In this document: positions 21,365 through 32,746 of the stretch, piece after piece
Position numbering within the stretch: the stretch's first letter is position 1
Layout of the letters: the number at the start of each line of letters is the position of its first letter
From: Branchinecta lynchi
Taxonomy: Eukaryota; Arthropoda; Branchiopoda; Anostraca; Branchinectidae
Length of the DNA: 64,000 nucleotides
Direction: 5' to 3'
Assembly: GCA_023053575.1 (NCBI GenBank)
Contig: JAKZAP010000014.1
Span: 20,548,938 to 20,612,937 of the forward strand
Notes under the pieces: generated by a model
The model's database searches: none
Seen by the model: the letters and a program-made list of their open reading frames with translations, nothing else
Told to the model about the DNA's origin: nothing
Translations under genes and position numbers: made by a program

Positions 21365-21879
21365 AGCGTTGCAAAGAATATATGGCGCTTTTCATCTTCA
21401 GTGAGTGATGCTTTTGAGAGGGTGGTTGTTGGAGTCGTTACGTCCTGTTCTCTTCGTTAAACTGCTTCACTGATCTCGAGGGTGGTCAGGAATTGGATGA
21501 TTGCAGAGACTATGTGGCGCTCTTCATCTTCAGTGAGTGACGGTTTTGCGAGGGCTGTTGTAGAGGGGTTAAATTTAGCACTGTAGAAAGCACTTTAACG
21601 CGTTCTTGGTGATTCCTGGCAGTTCTGCTTCTACATCCAAACGTCAGGTGGTCTAGTGTTCCATCTTCCTTGTGACAGAATCCGCATAATGGGAACTTCG
21701 CCGATGATCCATCTGGTTGTTTTTATTTGAAATGATATGCTGCTTGTCATTACCTTTTTTGGCAACTCAGCGGAGATGATTTCAGAGCATGGTATTGCAA
21801 GGCGCGAAAATTCAAAATCTCTCGACCATGTACGAAAATCAATAATTTTGTAGAGCTGATTGATGAGAGTGCCAAGCAT
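21365..21879 (-). pseudogene. LINE ORF2 C-terminal fragment with CCHC zinc knuckle
   Basis: On the minus strand from about 21720 to a TAG at 21510-21512, the frame reads KFPLCGFCHKEDGTLDHLTF, then GCRSRTARNHQERVKVL. The spacing C-x2-C-x8-H-x4-C is the zinc-knuckle motif found after the reverse transcriptase of many LINEs. The upstream part (21721-21879) continues in another frame, so a frameshift has occurred. 21365-21450 is a second, diverged copy of the tail (TCTTCAGTGAGTGATG). It is a dead fragment. Confidence 0.65.
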
Positions 21880-22791
21880 GGCCCATAGCTGCTAAAATAA
21901 ACAGTCTCTGTAGCTGACGGATTGCTCTAGTCAGTGGCGGCTCTAAGTGCTTGGACATGGGGGGGGGGGGACCTCAAAACAAACGATAGCCAAAAATATA
22001 CAAATAGAACAGACTTACTTAGAGTTGATTCCAGAGCTCAGAACTAATTCCAGTTAACACTGTTATTTTTCATTAATACAAATAATCAGGAGTATCTAGT
22101 TTGGACGAATGGATGAGAAAAAAACTCCACGTATATTTGTTAAAGCTAGTAAATTGAAATATGGCAGTCAGCAAAAAATGCCGTATCGATATATAAGCGA
22201 AAATAAGTTGCCCAAGAATCTGCTGATTGTATTCTAGAGGGTAGAAATGTGACATTATGCTTATTTGATCCGCCCATTGAACTTTATGCCTGGCTTCAAC
22301 CTTGTTCAAGGGGTATAAAGTAGTAATGAAGATATGTCTCCATATTCAAGAGAGACCGTCGAGAAGAGAACTAATGTTAAATGAATCCGAGTATTTTTAA
22401 GGTTACGTACGCAGAGGACGTTGACAAGCTTGTGCCGTGTCACTCACTGCTTCTGCTCCGACTTGTTTTTCGGACTCAGCCTTGTGGAACATATTTTCCC
22501 GGTAGCCATCCCTTTATGTTTCTTCCCCTCGCCTGCCAACTTACCTATTCCAAGTGACATGGCTTACTCTCGGGAAGCCATTTCGCCGTAATTGAATAAA
22601 GCAAGTTCATCTTCGTGAGATGTGACATGAATGTAAAATGCATGACTTGTAATGTATTGGTAGATTTGCGTAGGAATTGTCATAAGATAGAATTATGTAG
22701 CCCTTGAGCGTCCTGACGGTCCTCGCCCTCCCCCTCCTGTAGCGATCAGTTGAACTGAGAAATACAGCCATCGCATGTAAAAAGTTTGGTA
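21880..22791 (+). other. Intronic; single hAT-like end with G-run near 21933
   Basis: CAGTGGCGGCTCTAAG followed by a poly-G run (21959-21970) resembles one end of a hAT element, but no partner end was found. The rest is unassigned. Confidence 0.4.
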
Positions 22792-23007
22792 CAGTAGAGG
22801 TATGCTTCTTTGAACGTTGGTTAACTTTGAAAAGTGCCATTTTTGTTTACTTCGCGGGACTTGAGTCAACTACTTAGCCACAGTAACTAATTAAGGTCTC
22901 ATAGGAATACCTGAAAGGGTGTTTCGAGTCTTCATTTTACGATTTAGTTTACACTGTTCAAAGTTAACTAACGTTCGAAGTATGCTTCTTTGAACGTTGC
23001 ACACGCC
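22792..23007 (+). mobile_element. pogo/Tigger-like MITE, partial copy
   Basis: The left terminus CAGTAGAGGTATGCTTCTTT is preceded by TA at 22790-22791. Inside there is TTGAACGTTGGTTAACTTTG, and near the right AAAGTTAACTAACGTTCGAA. The right terminal CCTCTACTG is missing, so the copy is broken at its right end. Confidence 0.7.
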
Positions 23008-23047
23008 GTAGACCTTGTTTGTATGACAGAAGCGTACCTACAGACTA

Positions 23048-23387
23048 CAGTAGAGGTATGTTTATGTGAACAGTTACTTTAATGTGAACAGTGCAATTTT
23101 GGGCTAAATGATAGAATGAAGATCCAAAATACCGACTCAGATGTTTTCAGATGCCCTTAATTACCTACTTTAGCTAACTGGTAGTTGCCTTAGCCACAGT
23201 AAGTGCATGGAAATGGCAAAGTCCGATGTCAACAAACGTTCACCTAAGCATACCGTAAAGAAAAATCTTGCAGTATTTGCTACTGGGATTAATCTATCCC
23301 AGTAGAGATAAGATTAATCCCAGTAGCAAATTCTGCAGTTAACTTTAATCCTTACTCGGAGAAACTTTTGACAGTGTACCTCTACTG
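23048..23387 (+). mobile_element. pogo/Tigger-like MITE with nested mariner-like MITE
   Basis: Begins CAGTAGAGGTATGTTTATG and ends GCATACCTCTACTG once the nested element is removed. TA flanks both ends (23046-23047 and 23388-23389). The core matches 46224-46431 closely, for example AACAAACGTTCAC. Confidence 0.85.
23253..23376 (-). mobile_element. Tc1/mariner-like MITE, copy c, nested
   Basis: Sits in the TA of GCATACCTC inside the right terminus of the pogo-like MITE, with TA on both sides (23251-23252 and 23377-23378). It has the foldback TTTGCTACTGGGATTAATC and ends AACTTTTGACAGTG. Its left end CCGTAAAG is decayed. Confidence 0.85.
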
Positions 23388-23631
23388 TACTTGCCCGTTT
23401 TTACGTGCTTTCAACTTTCGACGTTTAACTGCCCGTTGCGTGTTTTATGCTTTTTATGTTTTATGCGACTGTTCATGTACGCACCATACTCACTGTTTCA
23501 GAAATGTACCGGCGTCAGTGCTGTGCTCTGGTTGTAACGAACAAAGGGCTATTGCCAATCGAAGTCGAAATCTGGGCGAACTTGAACTCCAGTTGGCCAT
23601 TCACGATCAAAAATGGCATAATTCCCTTGCT

Positions 23632-24409
23632 GTTTTTTGGGATCCTAAAACCTAAGTGGAGGGATAAGTTGTCCGTCCGTCCGTCTGTCAGCATGATAAA
23701 CAGCTAATGAGATAGTCGATTAAGGGGTAAGAAGACATGCTGAACACGATTATGAAACCCATTTTCTCACCGGACAAGTAGCTAGCCGGAATCTGGCAAA
23801 AATAGGAGAATTTGTTAAAAGTAAAAGTTTTATTTGAAGTTGATTTGTTCGTTTTATGGGTAAGAAGACATGCTGAACACTTACGTCAAATTCATCTTCT
23901 ACCCGGACAAGTAGTTCGCCCAGAATCAGGCCAAAACCGGAAAGTGTGTTAAAAGCAAAAGTTTTGTCCGATTTAGGGGTAAGAAAATATGCTGAATCCG
24001 TATATGAGAATTATTGTTTACCTGGACGTATAGTTCGCCCGGAATCCGGCTGAAACCGGAAAATTTGTTATAAGTTAAAGTTTTATTTGAAGTTGATTAG
24101 ATGTTCAGTATATGGATAAGGAGATCCGCTGAACCCGTTTTGTAGCTTTCTTTTTTTGACGGACAAGCAGTTCACCCGGATTTCGGCCCAAACCGGAAAC
24201 TTGGCAGAAGTAAGGCAGGAAGTTTCGATCAGTTTCGTCCAAATAGATATGACTTATAGGGGTAAACACACATGCCGAATCCATATCCATATGTATTTGT
24301 CCTTAACCTGTTTCTGAATTTTGTTAAAGGAGTCTAGCGAAGACATGAACCAATTGTTTGTATCAAATATTAAGTTTTTGGGATCCCATCGAAACCTTTG
24401 GTCTTGTTT
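23632..24409 (+). repeat. GGATCC composite element with tandem array, copy 2
   Basis: Starts TTTTTTGGGATCCTAAAACC, then a GTCCGTCCGTCCGTCTGTC microsatellite and about four array units with CCGGACAAGTAG and CCGGAATCCGGC, ending GGGATCCCATCGAAACCTTT. The G-run block present in copies 1 and 3 is missing here, so part of the left side is deleted. Confidence 0.8.
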
Positions 24410-25000
24410 CAAGCTGCTCTCCTCACAGTGGCACAAGTTGTCCCATATCTTTCCTTTTTTCTTTATATTTTTTAATTAATTTGTTCCTTTTCTACATGGA
24501 GTATCGATTTATGTCCTCAAAAAGCCACCATACAAAAAAACCCCAAAATCACGGTTTTCTATTTCTTTCATACAGCTCGGCCAAAGAACTCGCAGTGAAA
24601 TCCCAAAAAGTGGGAGCTATACTCAAAATCCACGTCAAAATCTGCATAGCTTAATTATAAGTCCTTTTCATACTTACCCTCGACCTGAATACAGCGATTA
24701 GAAAACCTTTACGTCCTTCCCGATTTCCATCCCCTACACTGATCTTGTATGATTAGTACCGACATATCCTCGAGTTTTATCTCTAACTGCGGTTCCCGAA
24801 GAAGATCGATCTCTCTCAACCCAGTGGAGAATGTAATCGAGTTTTCCGGTGGACACCGCTACTACAGACTGACAGTTACAAAATCGAGACTGACCTCGAT
24901 TAGCCCGAGGAACTCGTGGGATGGACTGTATGGAGTGTAATAGAGAAGATGTTTGCTCGCTTCGGTAGCGTGGAGGAGGCTCGTGGGTCTATCTCCTAGG
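24410..25000 (+). other. Intronic, no feature recognised
   Basis: Open frames of up to 98 codons without motifs. Nothing can be assigned. Confidence 0.4.
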
Positions 25001-25208
25001 CAGGCCCGTATCCAGGAATTTATTTCAGGGGGGGGGGGGGGTACCATTCAAGGGGGGGGGGTTGCCTGCGTGTCGGACAAAAAAGTGCAAAAACGACATA
25101 AATCAGAGGGAAAAGCCTATGAAAATGATAACTTTTGTATGTTTCGGGGGGGGGGGGGGGGGGTCAACCCAACCCCCTAACCCCCCCCCCCCCTTGGATA
25201 CGGCCTTG
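25001..25208 (+). mobile_element. hAT-like MITE, copy 4
   Basis: Begins CAGGCCCGTATCCAGG, ends TTGGATACGGCCTTG, and is flanked by perfect 8-bp repeats CTCCTAGG (24993-25000 and 25209-25216). It is longer than the others (208 bp) because of an extra poly-G block and longer homopolymers. Confidence 0.95.
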
Positions 25209-25538
25209 CTCCTAGGGCATGTAGAGTTGAAAAAACTAGGGTTACAATGTACTTTATTAATCAATATGCTTATATCTCACTCGTTTCCAAGTTGACGTAA
25301 TCCATAGATAATCCTCACCTTAACAATACGGCAAATGCCACCAACTGTATAGTAGTTGTCTGATCTGAATCTCATGGTTAAACGTGGAAATTCTTACTCT
25401 ATATGTACATTTTACCGCTGTACGCACTAAGGCACTAGCCCACCTGCGGACTTGCTAATATTGCACCGTCATCGATAAAAGGGTCGACTTGCTATTTTTG
25501 AAGCCGGTAAGTCCGCGAACACGGTGAGCTGGCCAGGC
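25209..25538 (+). other. Intronic, no feature recognised
   Basis: Nothing can be assigned. Confidence 0.4.
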
Positions 25539-25855
25539 CACGGTCACACCAGAGCAAAATAACTCTAGAGAGTAATACGAAGACCTATCCTTCCCATGCA
25601 TCACAAATGGACCTCCGTCGCAGTGCCGCACTGTTCGTGTATGCAGTGGCGGACGTAGAAAATTCTAGCAATGCTAAGATGCGGTTCAAACATCGAGGAT
25701 CAAATCAGAGCCAGCACTCGTTAACGATTGGTTGAGTTTCAGTAGAGATGTTCGTGTCCTCTAGTGGAGCTAGTGTCGCTGCGGTTTGACTGTGTGTCAC
25801 TTTTTCAAAGTTCGCGCATAACTCTCTTTAGTTATTTTGCTCTGGGTCACACTGC
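25539..25855. mobile_element. GGTCACAC-family MITE
   Basis: GGTCACACCAGAGCAAAATA at the left and TATTTTGCTCTGGGTCACAC at the right are inverted termini, continuing inward as ACTCTAGAGAGT and AACTCTCTTTAGT. A related single end lies at 45714-45735. No coding content. Confidence 0.75.
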
Positions 25856-27124
25856 TGTGACTCATGTCCGCCAGCTCGCTGTTCTGAGAGTTGGCAAGTC
25901 GCCAGGTGCGCTTTTGTTCAGTGGTCTAAGAATTACAACAATCTACGTCAGTACATTAGTAGAGTTTTGTTTCTTATTTTTCTTCCGATAAATCGAGTGG
26001 TCCTCTGAGCAGAAGGGTATCTGGACAGACCTTCCTTCGTTTGTGGGGTGGGTGGAATGTTTATCTTGGAAAGAATGATTTTTGTCCTGATTTACTCTTG
26101 AGTAAACTATGCTTAGTACTACACTGTCAGAAGTTTCATAACAATTTACATCATTTGCACAGGTGAAAGTCCGGTCAGAGTTCTTGAATGAATAATATGT
26201 TGTCCGCAAACAGTTTAAAAATCAGACCCGCGTCCAGCACTTGTAAAAATATACATAGAGAATAACAATTTTGAATTACAAAGTTTATTTCAATAGTTAA
26301 AGCTCACTGTCGTGCGATTGGTCATATTATTATTATTATCATTATGACTATTAATTGCATTACCATAACAATACAAAATTGACAAGAAGGGAAAACGAAA
26401 ACAGTACACACCACTACGTATCTAGCCTGGGGAACCAAGTATGAGCAGTTCGTCCATGAGCAGTTCATCTTTAATATCCACCAAAGTTAACGACAGAGTG
26501 ATACAAATATAGAAATATCGAAGGGCTCCCCAATACCTCCTGTACACCCTTTCTCGGCACCAGCCGAAAACAGCTATAGGCGATTCCCGCTTCTAAACAT
26601 AGGTACGGATTTTAGTGTTCCAGCACGTGGCGACCGGTGGTGGTACAGGCCGGGTATCGCACAGCAATTGCAGTACACTAAAACCGAGAATAAGCAACCC
26701 CTGGAGAAATAGATACGCAGACTGGAAAGAAAAATTTCGAATCGCTAAAATCATCTTTCACAGGCTGAAGTTAACAATAATCTGGCATTAACGTTTGTCC
26801 CGGCTGTCCCAGTTTCTTGCTTCTTTCCTCCCTTGTCCATAACGTCCCTTTTTACGATACTTTCTGATCTTTATCGTGGATACTTTTATATTCACGTCAA
26901 AATTTACTGGGACCTCGAGGGATGAATGAAAACAGGATTAGGGCTAGCATCTGCTGGGAAAGGTTAAGTGGATGGGGCGTGTCCTGCATATAAATCTGTA
27001 TGATATCAGTTCGTCGATAACGTTCGTCTTGGGGGGGGGGGGGATTTCTTTTTTTGCGGGATGTGCTTCTTCAGTATTCTTTCAGTTTCAGTTTTTAAAA
27101 TGTTCATCCAAATCCAGAACCAAA
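25856..27124 (+). other. Intronic, no feature recognised
   Basis: A poly-G run is at 27031-27043. No gene or repeat boundary is supported. Confidence 0.4.
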
Positions 27125-27377
27125 TTAAAGCTCGTTTACTAGGCGAAATATAATAAATAAATGTGTCCCCCCACCCCCTACAGCACTGACGAAAAAACAA
27201 TAAATATTGACAAGAAAAAAAAAATACAAAGAAAGCAATCTTTTAGTAAATTGCAGAAGTCGGACAACTCCCCCTGGCAATGCCGGACATCTGTGTTGTA
27301 TTTTAGTAAGCGTTCTTGAGACGCGGGAAATTGCTCCCCCCTCGGGATTTGAACCCACGACCTTCGGCTTTTCGGCC
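27125..27377 (-). mobile_element. SINE-like unit with B box, split by MITE copy D
   Basis: On the minus strand the end of a tRNA-like head, GTCGTGGGTTCAAATCCCGA (B box), is followed by GCGTCTCAAGAACGCTTACT and CCGGCATTGCCAGGGGGAG. The head continues beyond the MITE at 27664-27690, where the minus strand reads GGCCCAGTGGTATGGGGTT, resembling an A box. Confidence 0.6.
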
Positions 27378-27381
27378 AACC

Positions 27382-27663
27382 CCGATGAAAAATTTATCTC
27401 AAAATAGTACTATGAAGTAGTACGAAAAGGTTGCATGCAGTACTAACGATGCTGCTACATGCTTCTACTTCAAGGCTACCGTGTTACTGCATACTACTAT
27501 ATGCTACTATTAGCAAGAAGAGGATGCTACTGGATACTGCTACATAAGATTGGACCAGTCTGAGGCACATTACATGATAGTATTATTTGCTATTACATAG
27601 TATTACATGCAATGTTTTCGTACTACTACCATTCTACTACGCAGGCTACAAATTTGACATCGG
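27382..27663 (+). mobile_element. CCGATG-family MITE, copy D (complete reference copy)
   Basis: 282 bp from CCGATGAAAAATTTATC to TACAAATTTGACATCGG, with direct repeats AACC on both sides (27378-27381 and 27664-27667). The subterminal AGTAGTACGAAAA and TTTTCGTACTACT are also inverted. It is uninterrupted and defines the family. Confidence 0.85.
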
Positions 27664-27689
27664 AACCCCATACCACTGGGCCTGTGAAC

Positions 27690-28065
27690 ATAGTTCGCAA
27701 ACCGCTACAGCAATAACTAATCAGATAGAACCTCCGTATCCCAATCTCTGTAATATGACCGTGCGAAGTCGAATATTTCCCCGTACCCTGTCCGGTACAG
27801 ACGAGCGGAGGTTAGCAGCTACGCGGCACAGCACGTTTCGTTACCTCTACACATAGCTTTATCGCTCTGAAGCCGCGTGGAAGAAACTTTGAAAGTCAAA
27901 GCCGATTGGTTCTCTGGAGTCGCTCCAGGGACGGTAAGAGTGCCTTTTGAACTGCAGCAACAGCGAAGACGGAAGTAGACAGGTATCAACTCTAGGTAGA
28001 GTAAGTACCTCTAGCTCCGCTGAGACCAAAGACGGAGGTTCTATATGATTATGTGTTCTTGGCTA
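27690..28065. mobile_element. AAGAACAAATAAT-family MITE, copy 2
   Basis: The left part TAACTAATCAGATAGAACCT and right part AGACGGAGGTTCTATATGAT with ATGTGTTCTT match the family at 16511-16911, in opposite orientation inside. The left terminus is decayed. Confidence 0.65.
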
Positions 28066-28942
28066 CAGTCAGGGAAGCTCGTCTAAATAGTTATAACATC
28101 CCCATGTCACAGGATTGGACAATATTTACGGAAGATGGAACACAAGGGCATCTACCGTGACAAACTTTTCCGTGTTTGTCACGGTGAAACCTTATATAAT
28201 ATTCGATCTTAACGTAAATATTGTAGGCCCAAAGATTTTCCTTCAAACTGAGAAGAGTGAGAAAAATAAACTCCAAGTTCGTTCTATAGGACTGTTTGAC
28301 AGTAACCAGCAACAGATGCCAGTCCCTCCACTTCACCATTATGTCACCTTGCCCTGCCTCTGCTGGGAAAGGTTCATCGCTCTCATTAATAAACAGCAGA
28401 AACGAATTTTTATATTGTTTGTAACCCGTCGGAAATGTCAAGACAGAGCTGAAGTTGAAAAATATGAAAGAAAATAGACAGAAATACTGAAAAATAATGC
28501 AAATACACTACCAGACCAGAACTCAAATACGCCAACATATACACCAGCAGATATTATGCAACAAATGGGTGTATTAATGAAATACACCAACACACTATTC
28601 GTCATAGAATAATGTAAGTAATAACAAAGTATTGTCGGGAGCTAGGAAGTTCTCCCCAGCTTCCCTCCTTTTCATATTTCCCATCTCGAAAATTTCGCTA
28701 TTAGCGGATTTGAAGCCCTGGTCTTTACCTGAACTAACGGTCCCAGAACCATGCATAGGCAAGTATTTCATTTCAACTTGGCGGGTCTTGGGAAATTAGG
28801 AATTTGAATAATGTAATCCTTCTGATTCTTGGGGCATCACAGTATTTCCTGGGAAGGTTCCACATGCTTTTATCCGAGGTTTTGTCTCGAGAATATTCCA
28901 AGAATGGATTATGGTATGATAAGGCTAATGGCCTTTCTTCCG
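28066..28942 (+). other. Intronic, no feature recognised
   Basis: Overlapping open frames of 116 and 120 codons on opposite strands at 28091-28477 show no family signature, and no splice-bounded similarity was seen. Confidence 0.4.
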
Positions 28943-29084
28943 TTTTTGGGATCCCAAAACGTAAGTGGGGGGATAGGCTACCCATGACTTAGGGAAAGTT
29001 GTCCATATGTAAGCAGGAGAAGTCTCGAAGGGGCCGAGATATTTTGTTGAAACTTGGTTTTAAGGTTCGTCGAGTGAAATTCAA

Positions 29085-29275
29085 TTCAGTTCAGTTCAAT
29101 TCAAATAATTTATTTCCTCCAGAAATCGGAGAGTAAAAAACATAGTAAACACATACATAACTGGCTAAAATATAAAACGACAACTAAGACATAACAAGGC
29201 CGTATCGCATAAAACAGACCAACAAGCACATATCAAACAAAATCAAATAAAGTCAAATAAAAAAAAGGACAAGTC
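29085..29275 (-). mobile_element. LINE 3' end, minus strand, inserted in the composite element
   Basis: Minus-strand reading: CTCCGATTTCTGGAGGAAAT then AAATTATTTGAATTGAACTG, a tail of TTGAA/CTGAA repeats. The composite-element sequence resumes directly after it. Confidence 0.6.
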
Positions 29276-30019
29276 AATTTCCTAGATGGGCTCCGTAGCT
29301 CCATTTTCGGGGATGGGGGAGGGGGTTTAAATTAAGGGGACAACAAAATATTTTTTTTAAGCTAATGAGATCGTCGATTTAAGTGTAAGCGGACATGCTG
29401 AATTCGAATACGATAATTATTTTCTCACCGGAATCCGGCCAAAACCGGACGATTTGTTAAAGTAAAAGTTTTACTTGAAGTTGATTACAGGTTTGATACA
29501 GGGGTAACGAGGCATGTTGAACCCGTATATGCACATTTTTTTCTCCCTGGGCATACAGTTCGCCTGGAATCCGGCCCAAATCCGAACATTTGTTGAAGTT
29601 AAAGTTCTATCTAAAGTATGTAGGGGGGTGAGTGACCTACTGTCTCCAAATGACCTGTCGCGCTTACGGAAGGCATATTTTAAGTTCTGTAAATATTTTC
29701 TTGTCTACCTGCCCGTCATAGTAACACAATTTTTATGCGTTATTTCAATGTTATTGATCCAGTTGGAAGACTACTAGAAATTGAGCGGCGACGAGCGTGT
29801 AGACGGTCGCATACATCGAAGTCAAGATGCTTGCTCCTTTTAGATCGTTGATATGATATCTACATTTTCTTTTTTCCCTCCATTTTCCACTTTTTTGTAG
29901 TATAGTGGGTTTATAAAACAAAAATAAGAGACATACTAAGTCCGTGTATGAAATTTATTTTATCGCAGGACAAATATTTCGCCCCGAATCCGGCCAAAAC
30001 CAGAAAATTTGCTAATTTG

Positions 30020-30210
30020 TTATTTTATTTATTTATGACCCGCTTTTTGCGTAACAGCGGAGTATGAATAATATACAAAAGTAAAATATACATATTAAAA
30101 CACTTAAACAAAACAATGTAAATAAACACGACAACATTCTTTTCATATAAATAAAAAACACACTAAATAGACTTAAAATTTGTACACAGTGACAAGCACA
30201 TTAATCGGGT
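30020..30210 (-). mobile_element. LINE 3' end, minus strand, second insertion
   Basis: TTTATTTATTTATGACCCGC at the start, then an A-rich region on the plus strand: the pattern of a reversed LINE tail with an AAAT microsatellite. The class was not resolved. Confidence 0.45.
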
Positions 30211-30486
30211 TCAGGAATGAAAAACTGGCTAATAATTTCGTGGGCTGAGAGGGCAAAACTGACAGTTTTGTCTGAAGTTGAGCCGTTTGGCCGCTTTTTT
30301 AATGAAAACACAATTACGTTAAATAAACATTGATGTTTATTTTCAAACGGCTGATTATTGATAAATACTAAAATGTATAAACAGTCTGACTAAGACCAGA
30401 TCTCTACATGCCCCGATTATCTGCATAAAATAGTCCAAGAAATGTTACAGTTTCTGGGATCCCTTTCGAAACATTTGGCGTTGTTC

Positions 30487-32329
30487 CTCCAGCCAAAGGA
30501 CAATTGGTATTAAGCTTAGTCTCTTTCTAGACTAGATCTGGATTGGATGACAAGCTGTATCTTAATGTGATTTGTAAAACGGCAGAAAGGTTCTTTCCGA
30601 ATTGGGTAACACTACTACTCGAGCTAACTTTAAGTTCAAGTTAACTAACCTGTTTTTTTTCGGCTCCTATGCTAGCGGAAGTTTCATAACAGGTAACACA
30701 AGGATGCGCAGTTTCATCAGATAGCGTTGTCAGGAAGAGCCAACAAAGTATATGCTGCCTTTTACAATCACAGACGAAGTAGAACTTTGTATGCTTTTGT
30801 TCCGTGTCGTCGCATCGCGTTCTTTTTATACGCAAGAAATAAAATGAAGCGTAGTTTTTATGCCACTGGCATGTCTGATGCTTTTGAGAAACACCAGGTT
30901 TATTTATATTTGCCATTAAAATTATACCTTACCTTAAATGATGACGAACAAAAAAGTCAGCGTTTTTTTTCGGTGGTGTTTCGGCTCTAAATCTTGGCGT
31001 AAAGTTTGGAAAATATAACAGCTAACATCCTAAGTGTTATCTGTTGAAATTGCGCATCCTTGTGCCATCTTTTATCACACTTTTGGCAGTATGGACCCTT
31101 GCTTGGACATCAAGCCCTAGAAACCTCTAAAATCCCGAGTTCCAAAGAATCCAGAAGAATCTAAAGATACTGCTATATGCCTGACTGAAATATAAGTTTA
31201 GAGGAGTCCCAGAACTAGCAGCCCAGCAAGTCCGTTTTTGGTAGTAGGCAACTAGTACTAGTGTTTTCCCTGGCCTGGCCTCTCCTCAGAATGAGTTAAT
31301 CTTTCGCCTTTTTAAATCTTTCAAATTACATAGATCTACCACAAGTCTCAAATACCTTTCACAAAAAAAAAAAAAAAATTATTCAGGAATAGGGGAACAA
31401 TGATCTAACATTTTTCATCGGATTGTTAAGCCTGTTTAAGAGGGTAAGTGATTCGGACCTGTATTTTGAAATTCAGTTATATTTGGGGAATTTAAAAAAA
31501 ACAGGCGGATAAAAATTGAAAGTGTAAACTTTCGGATAAACTTTAAAAACAACTTTCAACTTCCCCAACGTTTGAAGCCAGCAAGTAGCCACCATTTAAA
31601 ATATTCCCGTCCAAACCGAAGTTGCCTTTGAGATACAGAGAGCATAATGGTATAGTTTAGTTTTCTTGCATTCCAAACTGCATCGCTGACATTTCCAAGT
31701 TACCGACGAACTTGACATGAAGCTCTTGGCTGGAACAGGGGAATGAACTTACAGTATTGAATTATTAGTCTGGTTGCCATAACAACGAAAAGAAGCAGAT
31801 TGGGGGTCATTTATTAATCATTTGAAAGTTGCTTTTCGTAGTTGTCCTTCTCGTGATTCGATGCCAGACTCTGATTTTGTCGCTAGGAGTGTTTCTATGG
31901 TTACGGACTTTGTGATATTTCCTCCTAGCACCTGCATTTTTTTCTTTCCAAACATGTTCGAATGTCAGCCTCTTTCAGGGTTGCAGCGAGGTTTGATTGC
32001 ACTTTTACGTCGAAGGGGACACAGACGACATAGTAGTACTTCTGTGTATGTTGGTTGGCGATTTCGGTGAGCGTGGTCGGCCAGATGCGCTCGTGTTGTG
32101 CATTTAAAAAAAAGGGAAGAGGCGACAGTCACTTTCTGACATTTTTGCCAGATAGTATTCCAAAACAGAAGCCGTGGTCTTCGAACTGTTCCAAAAAAAT
32201 GACAAGGATTACCAATAGCACGCAAAACAGTTTTATTGGGGAGTTTGCAAGTAAACTAGCATTGATGATCAGATTACAGTCTACCGAAAAGTAAGATGGC
32301 AAGGCCGTCCCAATAAAAGCCCTAAAGGC
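30487..32329 (+). other. Intronic, no feature recognised
   Basis: A poly-A of about 17 bases is at 31362-31378. The open frames show no motifs. Confidence 0.4.
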
Positions 32330-32745
32330 GAATTCACACAGAGGGCCTATGGATATTGACTGGCAAAAATATGTTTCGCGGCGTCTAGGCCAAAATGCAG
32401 GGTATGACAGACGGAAGCAAATTCTCCCGAAATTTGTTTGAAATTTATTTATTAACCAAAATTTATTTATTGAAATTTATTTTGAAATTTATTTATTGTT
32501 TCCTCTTATTTCATTGTCTTTATCGTCCCTGAAAACCATATTGTAAATGACTGGATAACTCTAAACTGAGCTGTTCTGCATCCACTGTTTCTGTATTTCA
32601 AATCATTTGCGTGGTGTTGCGATTTTTTCCCGCTCAGAGCGGAAGCTCGACGAAGCGTTGACCCGACGATGCGCTTTTAAACGCCTGGCATGACGGATAT
32701 CGCCAGGCATGGCGAGATTCGCTCTCTGTGTGAATTGTGCTGTCA
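32330..32745. mobile_element. MITE with GAATTCACACAGAG-type ends
   Basis: GCGAATTCACACAGAGGGCC at the left and TTCGCTCTCTGTGTGAATTG at the right are imperfect inverted termini; GGATAT and ACGCC blocks inside also pair. No target duplication was established. Confidence 0.6.
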
Positions 32746-32746
32746 C

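Larger units (their letters stand above)
28943..30486 (+). repeat. GGATCC composite element, copy 3, interrupted by LINE tails
   Basis: Starts with the palindrome TTTTTGGGATCCCAAAA, then GTAAGTGGGGGG. It carries the block TAGATGGGCTCCGTAGC, degenerate array units (CCGGAATCCGGCCAAAACCG at 29429) and ends CTGGGATCCCTTTCGAAACA. Two LINE 3' ends have inserted, at about 29085-29275 and 30020-30210. Confidence 0.75.

Noticed and set aside
28091..28477. Two overlapping open frames of about 120 codons
   Set aside because: They are on opposite strands over the same bases, and neither shows a recognisable domain or exon borders.
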